A stretch of 64,000 nucleotides of DNA from Labrys sp. WJW (GCF_001676615.1 NZ_LYXZ01000039.1:155868-219867); one strand, 5' to 3'. Shown: positions 42,013 to 51,368, counted from the first letter of the stretch. Numbers and translations: made by a program. The notes: a model not told the origin generated them from the letters alone.

Positions 42013-42539
42013 GGTTTTGTTCCATGCGGTTCGGGAAAGACGCCGAGCACGTTCGGCGAGCCGCTGTTCCGACCAAGGGCGGAGGACCAGGGGCCGGGGA
42101 ATTCCTGGCCGGGAGGACGCGTGCCTGCCGTCGGCGGGTTCGCGGCAGCCGGAGCGGCGAGGGAGCGCCCTTCGAAATGGCGCTGTTCGGCTTCCTGGAG
42201 AGTGTGGCCGGTGGCGATGCCTGTGAAGCGCCAGCCCTGGCGGCGCATGGTCCAGGCACGCAGGGCGTTGGCCTCCAGGGCAAAGCAGAGGCTGACCAGG
42301 AGCGAGACGATTCCGGCCGCGCGCTGGTCCAGGGAGAACGTCGATGTCAGCACGGCGAGCGCCACCTGCAGCCCCAGCCAGGCCAGGAACACCAGCCACA
42401 TCCTGCGCCACAGCAGCCACACCGGCGTGACCAGAAAGGCGCCGAAGCTGAAGCCGTCCTTGACGAAGACGGACTTGTCGGCGGCTTCCAGCGTATCGGG
42501 AGCGGTCTTGGCGGGCTCGAAAACGAACCAGCTCGGCAT
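42009..42539 (-). CDS. DUF2628 domain-containing protein
   Basis: Protein of 176 residues with two or three hydrophobic segments (FGAFLVTPVWLLWRRMWLVF, then LVSLCFALEANALRAW) and a Pro-rich tail. It matches the DUF2628 proteins found between hisB and hisH in Hyphomicrobiales. The stop overlaps the hisH TTG start. Start at 42539; the frame extends to 42707 over hisB without coding character. Four bases separate it from the hisB stop. Function not known; probably an inner-membrane protein. Confidence 0.85.
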   Translation of the reverse strand: MPSWFVFEPAKTAPDTLEAADKSVFVKDGFSFGAFLVTPVWLLWRRMWLVFLAWLGLQVALAVLTSTFSLDQRAAGIVSLLVSLCFALEANALRAWTMRRQGWRFTGIATGHTLQEAEQRHFEGRSLAAPAAANPPTAGTRPPGQEFPGPWSSALGRNSGSPNVLGVFPEPHGTKP

Positions 42540-42543
42540 CGTC

Positions 42544-43137
42544 TCAGCCTCCGAGCTTGCCCTTGGTGGTCGGCAATTGGCCTTCCAGGCGCGGGTCGAT
42601 GGCGATAGCCGACTTGAGGGCGCGGGCCAGCGCCTTGAAGCAGCTTTCGGCGATGTGGTGGGCATTGGCGCCATAGAGCGTCTCGACATGCAGCGTGATG
42701 CCGGCATTCATGGCGAAGGCCTGGAACCATTCGCGCACCAGTTCGGTGTCGAAGGTGCCGATCTTCTCGCGCGGGAAATCGACCTTGAACACCAGGAAGG
42801 GACGGCCCGAGATGTCGATGGCGGCGCGCGTCAGCGTCTCGTCCATCGGCAGATAGGCGTCGGCATAGCGCGTGACGCCCTTGAGGTCGCCCAGAGCCTT
42901 GCGGATGGCCTGCCCCAGGGCGATGCCGGTATCCTCGACGGCATGGTGGTCGTCGATATGCAGATCGCCTTTGGTGCGCACTGTAATGTCGATCAGCGAA
43001 TGGCGCGCGAGCTGGTCAAGCATATGGTCGAAGAAGCCGACACCGGTGGCGATGTCGTGCTTGCCGGTGCCGTCGAGTTCGACGGTCACGGACACCGACG
43101 TTTCATTCGTGACGCGCTCGATCGACGCGCTGCGCAT
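42544..43137 (-). CDS. hisB: Imidazoleglycerol-phosphate dehydratase
   Basis: Enzyme of 197 residues dehydrating IGP to imidazole acetol phosphate. The two metal-binding His motifs are DHHAVEDTGIALGQ and AHHIAESCFKALARAL; FFDHMLDQLARH is also conserved. This is the short mono-functional form, with no HisB phosphatase domain. First gene of the his cluster in this window and divergent from a serpin gene; the hslVU genes frequently found there are not present. Confidence 0.97.
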   Translation of the reverse strand: MRSASIERVTNETSVSVTVELDGTGKHDIATGVGFFDHMLDQLARHSLIDITVRTKGDLHIDDHHAVEDTGIALGQAIRKALGDLKGVTRYADAYLPMDETLTRAAIDISGRPFLVFKVDFPREKIGTFDTELVREWFQAFAMNAGITLHVETLYGANAHHIAESCFKALARALKSAIAIDPRLEGQLPTTKGKLGG

Positions 43138-43369
43138 GGCTGACCCCGCTGGAACCTTGTGCCGAAAGGCGGTGGCATGGCTGGGATCGATGGCCGAGCC
43201 GCGACCATGACCCCAAGGGGCAGCCTTATAGCGGGGCGGCGGGTGCGGGGAAAGCCCGTATTGTGCGGTGCATTCACGCAGAAAGGTGCTCTGCGATACA
43301 GCGCGTCCATGGCATCATGCTTAACTGGGGCAGTGACCGGGCATTGGTGCCCGTTGAGGAGGATGGGGC

Positions 43370-44632
43370 ATGGGCCGCCGCGCAGAGTTTGCAGTATCGA
43401 GGAGAGCCTTGATGATCCTTGGCTTGCTCGCCGTCGTGCCATTGCCGGCGGAGGCCGCGCCCAAGCCCAAATCGAGCGACGCCAAATCGACCGATGCCAA
43501 ACCGGCCGAGAAGGCGAAATCGGCCTCAAATGCCCTGTCACAGGCCTCCGCCCGTTTCGGCTTCGACCTCCTCGTCGCGCTGGGCAAGACGGCGTCAGGC
43601 GAACCCAATCTGGCGGTTTCTCCGGCCAGCCTCGCCGCTGCCTTCGCGCTGCTCGATCTCGGCGCCAGCCCGAAGCTGCATGCCGCGCTGCTCAAGACGC
43701 TGCGCCTCGAGGGCAAGGCCGGCGACTTCGCGAGACTGCGTCAGGCCCTGTCGCCCCTGATCGCGGGCAGCAAGGACGAGAGCCCGCTGACCGGCATCGG
43801 CGCGGTCTATTTCGACCGGGAAGCCGCTCCCAAGCCGGCCGCCGTGGCGAAGCTGAAGCAGGCCGGCGCGACGGTGGAGATCACCGACATCGCCAGCCCG
43901 GCGACGCGCGACGCCATCAATGCCCTGGTCAAGGAGCGCACGCGCGGGCTCATTCCCAGCCTCATCGACAATCCCTTGCATGGGGGCAGCCTCGTCCTGC
44001 TCAACGCCTTGCATTTCAAGGACGAGTGGCGCATGGCCTTCGATCCCGCCCAGACCGGCGAGGCCGATTTCCACCCTGTCGATGCCGGTGCGGCCAAGGT
44101 GGCGATGATGCATTCGGGCTCGGCGTCGCGGCTGGCCCGCCAGGACGGGCGCTTCGTCGGCGTTTCCCTGCCCTACCGTACCAAGGGCTATGCGCTGATC
44201 CTGATCACCACCACCGACAAGCCGGCAGGCCTTGCCGATTTTTCGGAAGTCTCCGGCTGGCTGACGGGGGAGGGGTTTGCCGAGATGACCGGCACCGTCG
44301 CCCTGCCGCGCCTCGCCATCAAGGCCGGCGGCGACCTCAGGGCCAGCCTGGACGGCCTCGGGCTTGATCCGGCCGCGGGGGCGCCGGACGCGCTGCGCCA
44401 GTTCTCGGCTAAGCCGCAGAAGATCGACGAGATCATCCAGAAGGTCGCGATCGCCATCGACGAGAAGGGAACCGAAGCGGCGGCGGCCACGGCCATCACC
44501 TCCCGCAGCCTTGCCGACAAGCCCGAGTTCGCTTTCGTCGCCGACAAGCCCTTCCTGTTCGCCTTGCGTGACGAGGTGAGCGGCCAGACCCTGATGGCCG
44601 GCTATGTCGGCGATGCATCCAAGGCGCAATAG
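43370..44632 (+). CDS. Serpin family protein, exported
   Basis: Protein of 420 residues with a signal peptide containing SRRALM (10-15), a Tat-like motif, then a hydrophobic core ending PLPAEAA. A Lys/Ala-rich linker (about 31-52) precedes the serpin fold. Recognisable serpin blocks are NLAVSPASLAAAFALLDLGA, LVLLNALHFKDEWRMAFDP, VSLPYRTKGYALILI and, at the C-terminus, DKPFLFALRDEVSGQTLMAGYVG. The inhibitory hinge IAIDEKGTEAAAATAI (361-376) is near-consensus, so it is probably a functional inhibitor. Anchored on the hinge, P1 is Leu381; anchored on the KPF block, P1 is Asp383, because the loop is two residues longer than in alpha-1-antitrypsin. GAGGAGG ribosome site before the ATG. Target unknown. 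Confidence 0.9.
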   Translation: MGRRAEFAVSRRALMILGLLAVVPLPAEAAPKPKSSDAKSTDAKPAEKAKSASNALSQASARFGFDLLVALGKTASGEPNLAVSPASLAAAFALLDLGASPKLHAALLKTLRLEGKAGDFARLRQALSPLIAGSKDESPLTGIGAVYFDREAAPKPAAVAKLKQAGATVEITDIASPATRDAINALVKERTRGLIPSLIDNPLHGGSLVLLNALHFKDEWRMAFDPAQTGEADFHPVDAGAAKVAMMHSGSASRLARQDGRFVGVSLPYRTKGYALILITTTDKPAGLADFSEVSGWLTGEGFAEMTGTVALPRLAIKAGGDLRASLDGLGLDPAAGAPDALRQFSAKPQKIDEIIQKVAIAIDEKGTEAAAATAITSRSLADKPEFAFVADKPFLFALRDEVSGQTLMAGYVGDASKAQ

Positions 44633-44660
44633 GGCGCGCGGCGGCGCGCCTCTTTATTTT
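44633..44660 (+). terminator. Terminator after the serpin gene
   Basis: GGCGCGC (44633-44639) pairs with GCGCGCC (44644-44650) across a four-base loop, followed by TCTTTATTTT. Confidence 0.7.
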
Positions 44661-44755
44661 GTAATGATCCTCCTCGGCGTCTGTTGCGGCGCGGCGTCGA
44701 CAGCTATCTAACTAGCAGTCCTTTTCGATAGCCTGGAAATCCGAGGAACTGCCTG

Positions 44756-45697
44756 ATGAAGCTCAACGTTGCCGTGCAGATGGACCCGATCGAGCGCATC
44801 AGCATCAAGGGGGATTCGACCTTTGCCCTGATGCTGGAGGCGCAGGCGCGCGGCCATTCGCTGGCCGTCTACACGCCCGATACGCTGTCCCAGCGCGACG
44901 GCATCGTCTCCGCGCAGGTCAGGCCGGTCACCGTGCAGGATGTCGAGGGAGACCACGTCAAGGCCGGCGCGCAGAGCCGTGCCGATCTCTCCGGCTTCGA
45001 CGTGGTGCTGCTGCGCCAGGATCCGCCCTTCGACATGGCCTATGTCACCACCACCCACATGCTGGAGCGCATCCATCCCAAGACATTGGTGGTGAACGAC
45101 CCTTTTCATGTGCGCAATGCACCCGAAAAGATCCTGGTCACCGAATTTCCGGACCTGATGCCGGCGACGCTGATCACCCGCGACCGTGCCGAGATCGAGG
45201 CCTTCAGGGCCGAGCATGGCGACGTCGTGATGAAGCCGCTTTACGGCAATGGCGGTGCGGCCGTGTTCAAGGTGAGCAGGCAGGATCCGAATTTCGGTTC
45301 GCTCTACGATCTCTTCGCCTCGCTTTCGCGCGAGCCCTGGGTCGTGCAGCATTTCCTGCCCAAGGTCTCGGAGGGCGACAAGCGCATCATCCTGGTTGAC
45401 GGCGTCGCCGCCGGCGCCGTCAACCGGGTGCCGCAACCGGGCGACATCCGCTCCAACATGGTGCGCGGCGGTGCAGCCAAGCCGACCGACCTCTCGCCGC
45501 GCGAACAGGAAATCTGCGAACGAATCGGGCCGACCCTGCGTGACAAGGGCCTGCTGTTCACGGGCATCGACGTGATCGACGGCCATCTGACCGAGATCAA
45601 CGTGACCTCGCCGACGGGCCTGCGGGCGATCAAGCGGCTCGGTGGTCCGGATCTGGCGGCGCAGATCTGGGACGCGATCGAGGAAAAACGGCGCTGA
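44756..45697 (+). CDS. gshB: Glutathione synthase
   Basis: ATP-grasp ligase of 313 residues adding glycine to gamma-glutamylcysteine. The N-terminal domain starts MKLNVAVQMDPIERISIKGD. The ATP-binding region includes DVVMKPLYGNGGAAVFKV, and the C-terminal catalytic part has GVAAGAVNRVPQPGDIRSNM followed by TDLSPREQEICERIGPTLRD and DVIDGHLTEINVTSPTG. Length is normal. It has a GAGGAA ribosome site, and two hairpins follow the stop. Confidence 0.96.
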   Translation: MKLNVAVQMDPIERISIKGDSTFALMLEAQARGHSLAVYTPDTLSQRDGIVSAQVRPVTVQDVEGDHVKAGAQSRADLSGFDVVLLRQDPPFDMAYVTTTHMLERIHPKTLVVNDPFHVRNAPEKILVTEFPDLMPATLITRDRAEIEAFRAEHGDVVMKPLYGNGGAAVFKVSRQDPNFGSLYDLFASLSREPWVVQHFLPKVSEGDKRIILVDGVAAGAVNRVPQPGDIRSNMVRGGAAKPTDLSPREQEICERIGPTLRDKGLLFTGIDVIDGHLTEINVTSPTGLRAIKRLGGPDLAAQIWDAIEEKRR

Positions 45698-45745
45698 GCG
45701 CCTTTTGGGTGCATTTCTCTACGGTTTCCGTAGGGAAAGCTGCAC
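45690..45745 (+). terminator. Tandem hairpins after gshB
   Basis: GGCGC (45690-45694) and GCGCC (45698-45702) enclose part of the stop codon and are followed by TTTT, a small terminator. A second, longer hairpin follows at 45709-45745, with arms GTGCA-TTTC-CTACGG and CCGTAG-GAAA-TGCAC around TTT. Confidence 0.55.
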
Positions 45746-45850
45746 TTTGCGGTGGCGCCTGCGGGCAAATCATGCCCTAATATTCCACGCTTGTTTCGAC
45801 CAGCAAACAACTGTGTCCGATGCATCGTGGTTCAGGAGGAATGCACGCCG

Positions 45851-46186
45851 ATGTCTGATCTGGCTACCTACGTCGCTGATATCAAGAAATACACGTCCAG
45901 TGTGAACGAAGCCGCTGTGGCGGGCATCGTGAAGCATCTCGGCATTGCTCTGCGTAATCGTGATTCTTCGCTCGTTGCCGGCAAGGACCCAACCGAACTT
46001 GCTCGTGTCCGCGACAGCTTCCTCAAGAAGAAGCTCGCCTTGACGGATGCCGACGACAAGCTTGACGCTGCCGTTGCCGCAGTGATCGAGAAGCTCAAGG
46101 CCGACAATTCGAAGTCGCGCGTGACGGTCTATTATCTCCTCGCCGAGCACTTCAAGAAGCTCGACCTCTTTGTGAAATCCGCCTGA
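45851..46186 (+). CDS. DUF2853 family protein
   Basis: Protein of 111 residues, mainly helical, no signal peptide. The sequence MSDLATYVADIKKYTSSVNE and ALTDADDKLDAAVAAVIEKL followed by SRVTVYYLLAEHFKKLDLF matches DUF2853, short cytoplasmic proteins of unknown function in alphaproteobacteria. AGGAGG lies about 11 bases before the ATG at 45851; an ATG at 45841 is in another frame. A clear terminator follows. Confidence 0.88.
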   Translation: MSDLATYVADIKKYTSSVNEAAVAGIVKHLGIALRNRDSSLVAGKDPTELARVRDSFLKKKLALTDADDKLDAAVAAVIEKLKADNSKSRVTVYYLLAEHFKKLDLFVKSA

Positions 46187-46732
46187 TTCTTGCCGCGGTG
46201 CGTCCAGCGCGCCGCTCGCTCGGGTAACTTTATGTTACAGAAAAGCCCCGTGGAATAGCCGCGGGGTTTTTCGTTGGCGCTTCCTGATACAAAAATTACA
46301 AACGCCACGAAAATGTCAGATTCCGATTGCCGAAAACGCATAAAAAGGCTTCCATACGCGCCAATTGGGCAAGGGGCGTAACGTCGGGTATGGTTTGAAG
46401 CTAGATGAGGCCAAAATGGCCGGACGAGAGGCGCAGGCACGGCCGGGACATGCATCCCGGCAGGCGGAGCGGCGCTGCCGAGGGCCATTCATCGCCTCAC
46501 CGCCTTCGGTGGCGCTGTGGCTTTGGCCGATGAGCAGATCGTTTCAGCCATGGGTTTGGCCCGTGGCGGGCGTAACAAGTCGGAAGGCTTGCGTCCTCGA
46601 ACCTCTTCTCCTCGGCTCGAAACGCCTTTGTCTGGCCTGAAACGATGACCGGCGGCGCGCCCTCAATGCCCGTTCGGCGTTTGCGTTCGCTTGGAGGCGG
46701 ACGGAACAATGCACCATGACAGTGGGGAACAA
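46187..46732. other. 546-base intergenic stretch before the Dpp operon
   Basis: It begins with the DUF2853 terminator. The remainder (46272-46732) should hold the promoter of the peptide importer. Several short frames are open here, one with a coding-like end (GLARGGRNKSEGLRPRTSSP, near 46553), but none has a ribosome site and start that I can support. No repeat of the dispersed types is seen. Confidence 0.5.
46245..46271 (+). terminator. Rho-independent terminator after the DUF2853 gene
   Basis: GCCCCG (46245-46250) pairs with the CGGGG(T) at 46261-46266, with inner GG/CC pairing, followed by TTTTTC. Confidence 0.75.
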
Positions 46733-48340
46733 ATGTCAAAACTGCTGAAGACAGGCCTTCTGGCGGCCGGCTTTGCCGCGTTGCTGGGAACGACGGCAAT
46801 GGCCGCGACCAAGACGCTGGTCTATTGCTCGGAGGGAAGCCCCGAGAACTTCACCCCGGCCCTGAACACCACCGGCACCTCGCTCGACGCCGCCCGGCCG
46901 GTCTACAACCAGCTCGTGGAATTTACGCCGGGCACCACCGACCTCCGGCCTGGCCTTGCCGAGAAGTGGGATGTTTCCAAGGACGGCACCGAGATCGTCT
47001 TCCATCTGCGCAAGGGCGTGAAGTTCCACTCCTGGAAGGGCTTCAAGCCGACGCGCGACTTCAACGCCGACGACGTCCTGTTCTCCTTCAATCGCCAGTG
47101 GAAGGATGACAATCCCTACCACAAGGTTTCGGGCGGTTCGTACGACTACTTCAACGACATGGACATGCCCAGTCTGTTGAAGTCGATCGAGAAGGTCGAC
47201 GACTACACCGTCAAGATGACCCTGACCAAGCCGAACGCGCCCTTCATGGCCAATCTCGGCATGGATTTCGCGACCATCCAGTCGGCCGAATATGCCGACT
47301 ACCTGCTCAAGGCCGGCACGCCCGAGAAGTTCGACCAGGAGCCCGTCGGTACCGGTGCCTTCCAGTTCGTCGCCTATCAGAAGGACGCGGTGATCCGCTA
47401 CAAGGCCTTCCCGCAATATTGGGCCGGCAAGGTCAAGCTCGACCAGCTCGTCTATGCGATCACGCCGGATGCAGCCGCCCGCTATGCCAAGCTGCAGAAG
47501 AACGAATGCCAGGTCATGGTCGGCCCCAACCCCGCCGACCTCAAGTCGATGGAGGCCAACAAGGACATCAAGGTCCTGACCAATGAAGGCCTGAACGACA
47601 TGTACTTCTCCTTCAACACGGAGAAGCCCCCGCTGGACAAGAAGGAAGTGCGCCTCGCCCTGGCGAAGGCGATCAACCTGAAGGCGATCCTCTCGGACGT
47701 CTATGAAGGCAGCGGCAAGCCCTCGACGACGCTGATCCCCTCCTTCATGCTGGGTTACAACGACAAGATCCCCGAATATGGCTATGACCCCGAAGCTTCC
47801 AAGAAGCTCCTGGCCGATGCCGGGGTGAAGACCCCGATCGACATCGACCTGTGGTACATGCCGGTCTACCGTCCCTACAATCCCAACGGCAAGCGCATGG
47901 GCGAGCTGATGCAGGCCGATCTCGCCAAGATCGGCGTCAACGCCAAGCTCGTCACCTATGAATGGGGTGATTACCGCAAGCGCCTGCAGAACGGCGAGGC
48001 GACTCTGCCCCAGATGGGCTGGACCGGCGACAATGGCGATCCCGACAACTTCTTCTTCCTGTTCGCCTGCGACATCGAGAAGAAGAAGCCCGTCAGCCAG
48101 AACTATCCGCGCTGGTGCAACAAGGACCACCAGGAGCGCCTGGAGAAGGCCCGCGCCAGCTTCGACAAGGCCGAGCGCACCAAGCTCTACCAGGAAATGC
48201 TGCAGATCGCCCATGACGAGGTTCCCTATCTGAACATCGCCCACACGGTGGTCTATACGCCCGTGCGCAAGAACGTCGAAGGCTTCAAGCCCTCGCCGCT
48301 CGGCCGCTTCGAGTTCTTCGATACCGACTTGAAGAAGTAA
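46733..48340 (+). CDS. dppA: Peptide ABC transporter substrate-binding protein (DppA-like)
   Basis: Family 5 extracellular binding protein of 535 residues with a Sec signal peptide (MSKLLKTGLLAAGFAALLGT, cleavage after AMA near 24). Key blocks are TKTLVYCSEGSPENFTPALN, LAEKWDVSKDGTEIVFHLRK and DFNADDVLFSFNR. Further on, PVGTGAFQFVAYQKDAVIRY and GWTGDNGDPDNFFFLFACDI are very similar to dipeptide-binding DppA. ATG 46733 has a GGGGAA site; the frame is open to 46691. A strong hairpin terminator separates it from the permease genes. Imports dipeptides or heme precursors such as 5-aminolevulinate, as DppA does. Confidence 0.93.
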   Translation: MSKLLKTGLLAAGFAALLGTTAMAATKTLVYCSEGSPENFTPALNTTGTSLDAARPVYNQLVEFTPGTTDLRPGLAEKWDVSKDGTEIVFHLRKGVKFHSWKGFKPTRDFNADDVLFSFNRQWKDDNPYHKVSGGSYDYFNDMDMPSLLKSIEKVDDYTVKMTLTKPNAPFMANLGMDFATIQSAEYADYLLKAGTPEKFDQEPVGTGAFQFVAYQKDAVIRYKAFPQYWAGKVKLDQLVYAITPDAAARYAKLQKNECQVMVGPNPADLKSMEANKDIKVLTNEGLNDMYFSFNTEKPPLDKKEVRLALAKAINLKAILSDVYEGSGKPSTTLIPSFMLGYNDKIPEYGYDPEASKKLLADAGVKTPIDIDLWYMPVYRPYNPNGKRMGELMQADLAKIGVNAKLVTYEWGDYRKRLQNGEATLPQMGWTGDNGDPDNFFFLFACDIEKKKPVSQNYPRWCNKDHQERLEKARASFDKAERTKLYQEMLQIAHDEVPYLNIAHTVVYTPVRKNVEGFKPSPLGRFEFFDTDLKK

Positions 48341-48350
48341 TCACGCTTTC

Positions 48351-48386
48351 AGGCTGCCAGGTCTTCATCGGCCTGGCAGCCTTTTT
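48351..48386 (+). terminator. Strong intra-operon hairpin between dppA and dppB
   Basis: AGGCTGCCAGG (48351-48361) and CCTGGCAGCCT (48372-48382) form an 11-base perfect stem with a 10-base loop followed by TTTT. It would allow only partial readthrough, giving more binding protein than permease, and would also protect the 3' end of the dppA message. Confidence 0.85.
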
Positions 48387-48421
48387 GTATCCTGTTTTCT
48401 ACTGCTGACCCGCGAGCGCCC

Positions 48422-49438
48422 ATGCTGACCTTCCTGCTCAAGCGTGTCGCCATGACCGTTCCGACCTTCATCGCGCTGGTCGCCTTGGCGTTCTTCGCCA
48501 TTCGAATGGTTCCCGGCGACCCGGTCGAAGTGCGTGTGGGCGAAAGAGGTATTTCGCCCGAACGCCTGGCCGAATTCCGTCATCAACTCGGTCTCGACCA
48601 ACCTGTCTACGAGCAGTTCGGCCGCTATCTCTGGCAACTCCTGCATGGTGATTTCGGTACCTCCATCGTCACCCAACGGCCGGTGCTGACCGAGTTCTTC
48701 ACCCTCTTTCCCGCCACGGTGGAACTGGCCTTCGCGGCCATGATCTTCGCCATCGGCCTCGGTATTCCCTTTGGAATCCTCGCCGCCCTTCAGCGCGGCA
48801 AGTTCGCCGACTACATCGCCACCGCTTTCGCGGTGATCGGCAATTCCATGCCGATCTTCTGGTTCGGCATCCTTCTGATCCTGTTGGTTTCCCTCAAGCT
48901 CGATCTGACGCCGGTCGGCGGGCGTATCGACACGGCGTTCTATTTCGACGAGGAAACCAGTACCGGCTTCATGATCTGGGACGCCTTCTGGTCCGATCAG
49001 GAGGGGGCCGTCTGGTCGGCCTTGCAGCATCTCATCCTGCCCGCCATCGTGCTCGGCACCATCCCCCTGGCGGTGATCATGCGCATCACGCGCTCGGCCA
49101 TGCTGGAAGTGCTGAACGAGGACTATGTCCGCACGGCCCGGGCCAAGGGACTATCGCCGCTGCGGGTGATCGGCCTGCATGCCCTGCGCAATGCCATGAT
49201 CCCGATCGTCACCGTGGTCGGCCTGATGATCGGCATGCTGTTTGCTGGCGCTGTGCAGACGGAATCGGTGTTCTCCTGGCCCGGCGTCGGCAAGTGGCTG
49301 ATCGATTCCTTCTCGCGCCGCGACTATCCGGCGCTCCAGGGCGGCATCCTGATCATCGCCATCCTCGTCACCTTCATCAATCTCTTCGTCGATCTGCTCT
49401 ACGGCGTCATTAATCCAAGGATTCGTCATGGCCGCTGA
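48422..49438 (+). CDS. dppB: Dipeptide ABC transporter permease DppB
   Basis: Inner-membrane permease of 338 residues with six helices. The N-terminus MLTFLLKRVAMTVPTFIALV and the periplasmic LDQPVYEQFGRYLWQLLHGDFG are typical of DppB/OppB. The EAA loop is NEDYVRTARAKGLSPLRVIG followed by LHALRNAMIPIVT. The stop lies 11 bases inside dppC. Confidence 0.94.
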   Translation: MLTFLLKRVAMTVPTFIALVALAFFAIRMVPGDPVEVRVGERGISPERLAEFRHQLGLDQPVYEQFGRYLWQLLHGDFGTSIVTQRPVLTEFFTLFPATVELAFAAMIFAIGLGIPFGILAALQRGKFADYIATAFAVIGNSMPIFWFGILLILLVSLKLDLTPVGGRIDTAFYFDEETSTGFMIWDAFWSDQEGAVWSALQHLILPAIVLGTIPLAVIMRITRSAMLEVLNEDYVRTARAKGLSPLRVIGLHALRNAMIPIVTVVGLMIGMLFAGAVQTESVFSWPGVGKWLIDSFSRRDYPALQGGILIIAILVTFINLFVDLLYGVINPRIRHGR

Positions 49439-50360
49439 CACGCAAGCCGCGGCGGCAATCCGCCCGGCCAAGCCGCCTTCCGCCACCGCCGAGATCTGGG
49501 ACTCGCTCAAGCAGAACAAGGGCGCTGTCGCGGGCCTTGTCGTGCTCGTCCTGGTGGTTCTCGTTGCCGTTTTTGCCGATTTCCTGGCTCCCTACGCACC
49601 CTATAATGCGGCGGGCTGGCCGGACGCCGGCCATCCCGGCCATGTCGGCCAGCCGCCGGCCTGGGTCGAGGGCGGCAGTTGGGAGTTCATCCTCGGCACC
49701 GACAAGAGCGGCGGTCGTGACGTGCTTTCGCGCCTGATCTATGGCGCCCGCTACTCGCTCGGCATCGGCCTGACCGTGATGGCGGTCTCGATGCTGCTCG
49801 GCGTCGTGCTGGGGCTCATCGCGGCCTATGTCGGTGGCTGGTTCGACTTCGTCCTGATGCGCTTGATGGACCTGATCATGTCGATCCCGGACCTGGTGCT
49901 CTCCATGGTGATCGTCGCCATCCTGCAGCCCGGCCTGGTCCCGACGGTCGCGGCCATCACCATTGTCTTCCTGCCGCGCTATGTGCGTATCGTCAGGGCC
50001 GCCGCCCTCGGGGAATTGTCGAAGGACTATGTCACCGCTGCCACGGTCGTGGGGGTCAAGCCGCCCCGACTCCTGTTCCGCACCATCCTGCCCAACTGCA
50101 TGGCGCCGCTGATCGTGCAGGCAACGCTCGGCGTCTCCGATGCCATCCTGCAGGCGGCGGCGCTGGGCTTCCTCGGCATGGGTGCGCAGCCGCCCATCCC
50201 CGAATGGGGCGCCATGCTCTCCGACGTGCGCCAGGACATCCAGAGCGCGCCCTGGCTCGCCATCGCGCCCGGCATCTGCATCCTGATCACCGTGGTCGCC
50301 ATCAACCTGTTTGGCGACGGTTTGCGCGATGCGCTCGATCCCAAGTTGAAGCGAGGGTAG
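49428..50360 (+). CDS. dppC: Dipeptide ABC transporter permease DppC
   Basis: Second permease, 310 residues. The N-terminal part WDSLKQNKGAVAGLVVLVLV and LGTDKSGGRDVLSRLIYGAR are family signatures. The EAA loop follows near ALGELSKDYVTAATVVGVKP. Six helices expected. Start ATG 49428 overlaps dppB by 11 bases, and the next gene starts 22 bases after the stop. Confidence 0.94.
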   Translation: MAADTQAAAAIRPAKPPSATAEIWDSLKQNKGAVAGLVVLVLVVLVAVFADFLAPYAPYNAAGWPDAGHPGHVGQPPAWVEGGSWEFILGTDKSGGRDVLSRLIYGARYSLGIGLTVMAVSMLLGVVLGLIAAYVGGWFDFVLMRLMDLIMSIPDLVLSMVIVAILQPGLVPTVAAITIVFLPRYVRIVRAAALGELSKDYVTAATVVGVKPPRLLFRTILPNCMAPLIVQATLGVSDAILQAAALGFLGMGAQPPIPEWGAMLSDVRQDIQSAPWLAIAPGICILITVVAINLFGDGLRDALDPKLKRG

Positions 50361-50382
50361 ACATGTTGGAGCAAGAATAGAC

Positions 50383-51368
50383 ATGGCGCTGCTCGAAATC
50401 TCCAATCTCACCGTCGAGTTCCAGGTCAAGCACGGCTTCTTCCGGGCCGTGGACGGGGTCTCGCTCTCGATCGATCCGGGCGAGATCGTCTCCATCGTCG
50501 GCGAGTCCGGATCCGGCAAGTCGGTCGCCATGCTGGCGCTGATGGGGCTGTTGCCCAAGACGGCCCGCATCACTGCCGACAAGCTGGCCTTCAACGGGCT
50601 GGACCTGCGCAAGATCACGCCGCGCGAACGGCGTAAGATCATCGGCCGCGACATGGCGATGATCTTCCAGGAGCCGATGACCTCGCTCAATCCCTGCTTC
50701 ACGGTCGGCTTTCAGCTCACCGAGGCCATCCGCGCCCACCTGTCGATATCGCGGCGCGAGGCGCGGGATCGGGCGGTGGAACTGCTGAAGGCTGTCGGCA
50801 TCACCGATCCGGCGCGCCGCCTGTCGGCCTTCCCGCATCAGATGTCGGGCGGCATGAGCCAACGCGTGATGATCGCCATGGCGATCTCCTGCAATCCCAA
50901 GCTGCTGATCGCGGACGAGCCGACGACGGCGCTCGACGTCACCATCCAGGCGCAGATCCTGGATCTTCTGGTCAAGCTGCGCGAGGAACGCGGCATGGCC
51001 GTGGTGCTGATCACCCATGACATGGGCGTCGTCGCCGAAACGGCCGAGCGCGTGGTCGTGCAATATGCCGGCCAGCAGGTCGAGATGGCCAAGACAGGCC
51101 CCTTGTTCCACACCCCGCGCCATCCCTATACCTCAGCCCTGCTGGCGGCCTTGCCGGAGCGGGCCACCTCGCAGATCCTGCCGTCGATCCCCGGCGTGGT
51201 GCCCGGCCAGTATGACCGCCCCCGCGGTTGCCTGTTCTCGCCGCGCTGTTCCTACGCCACCGACGAATGCCGCGCCGCGCCGCCCAAGCGGGCCGGCGTG
51301 GACTATAACCAGGCCTTGTGCATCCACCCGCTGACTGGTGGCGAAGCGGCCCGCATGGAGGCCGTGTG

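Noticed and set aside
46365..46640. Small plus-strand open frames between DUF2853 and dppA
   Set aside because: No ribosome-binding site, no recognisable domain, Trp/Pro/Arg-rich translation.
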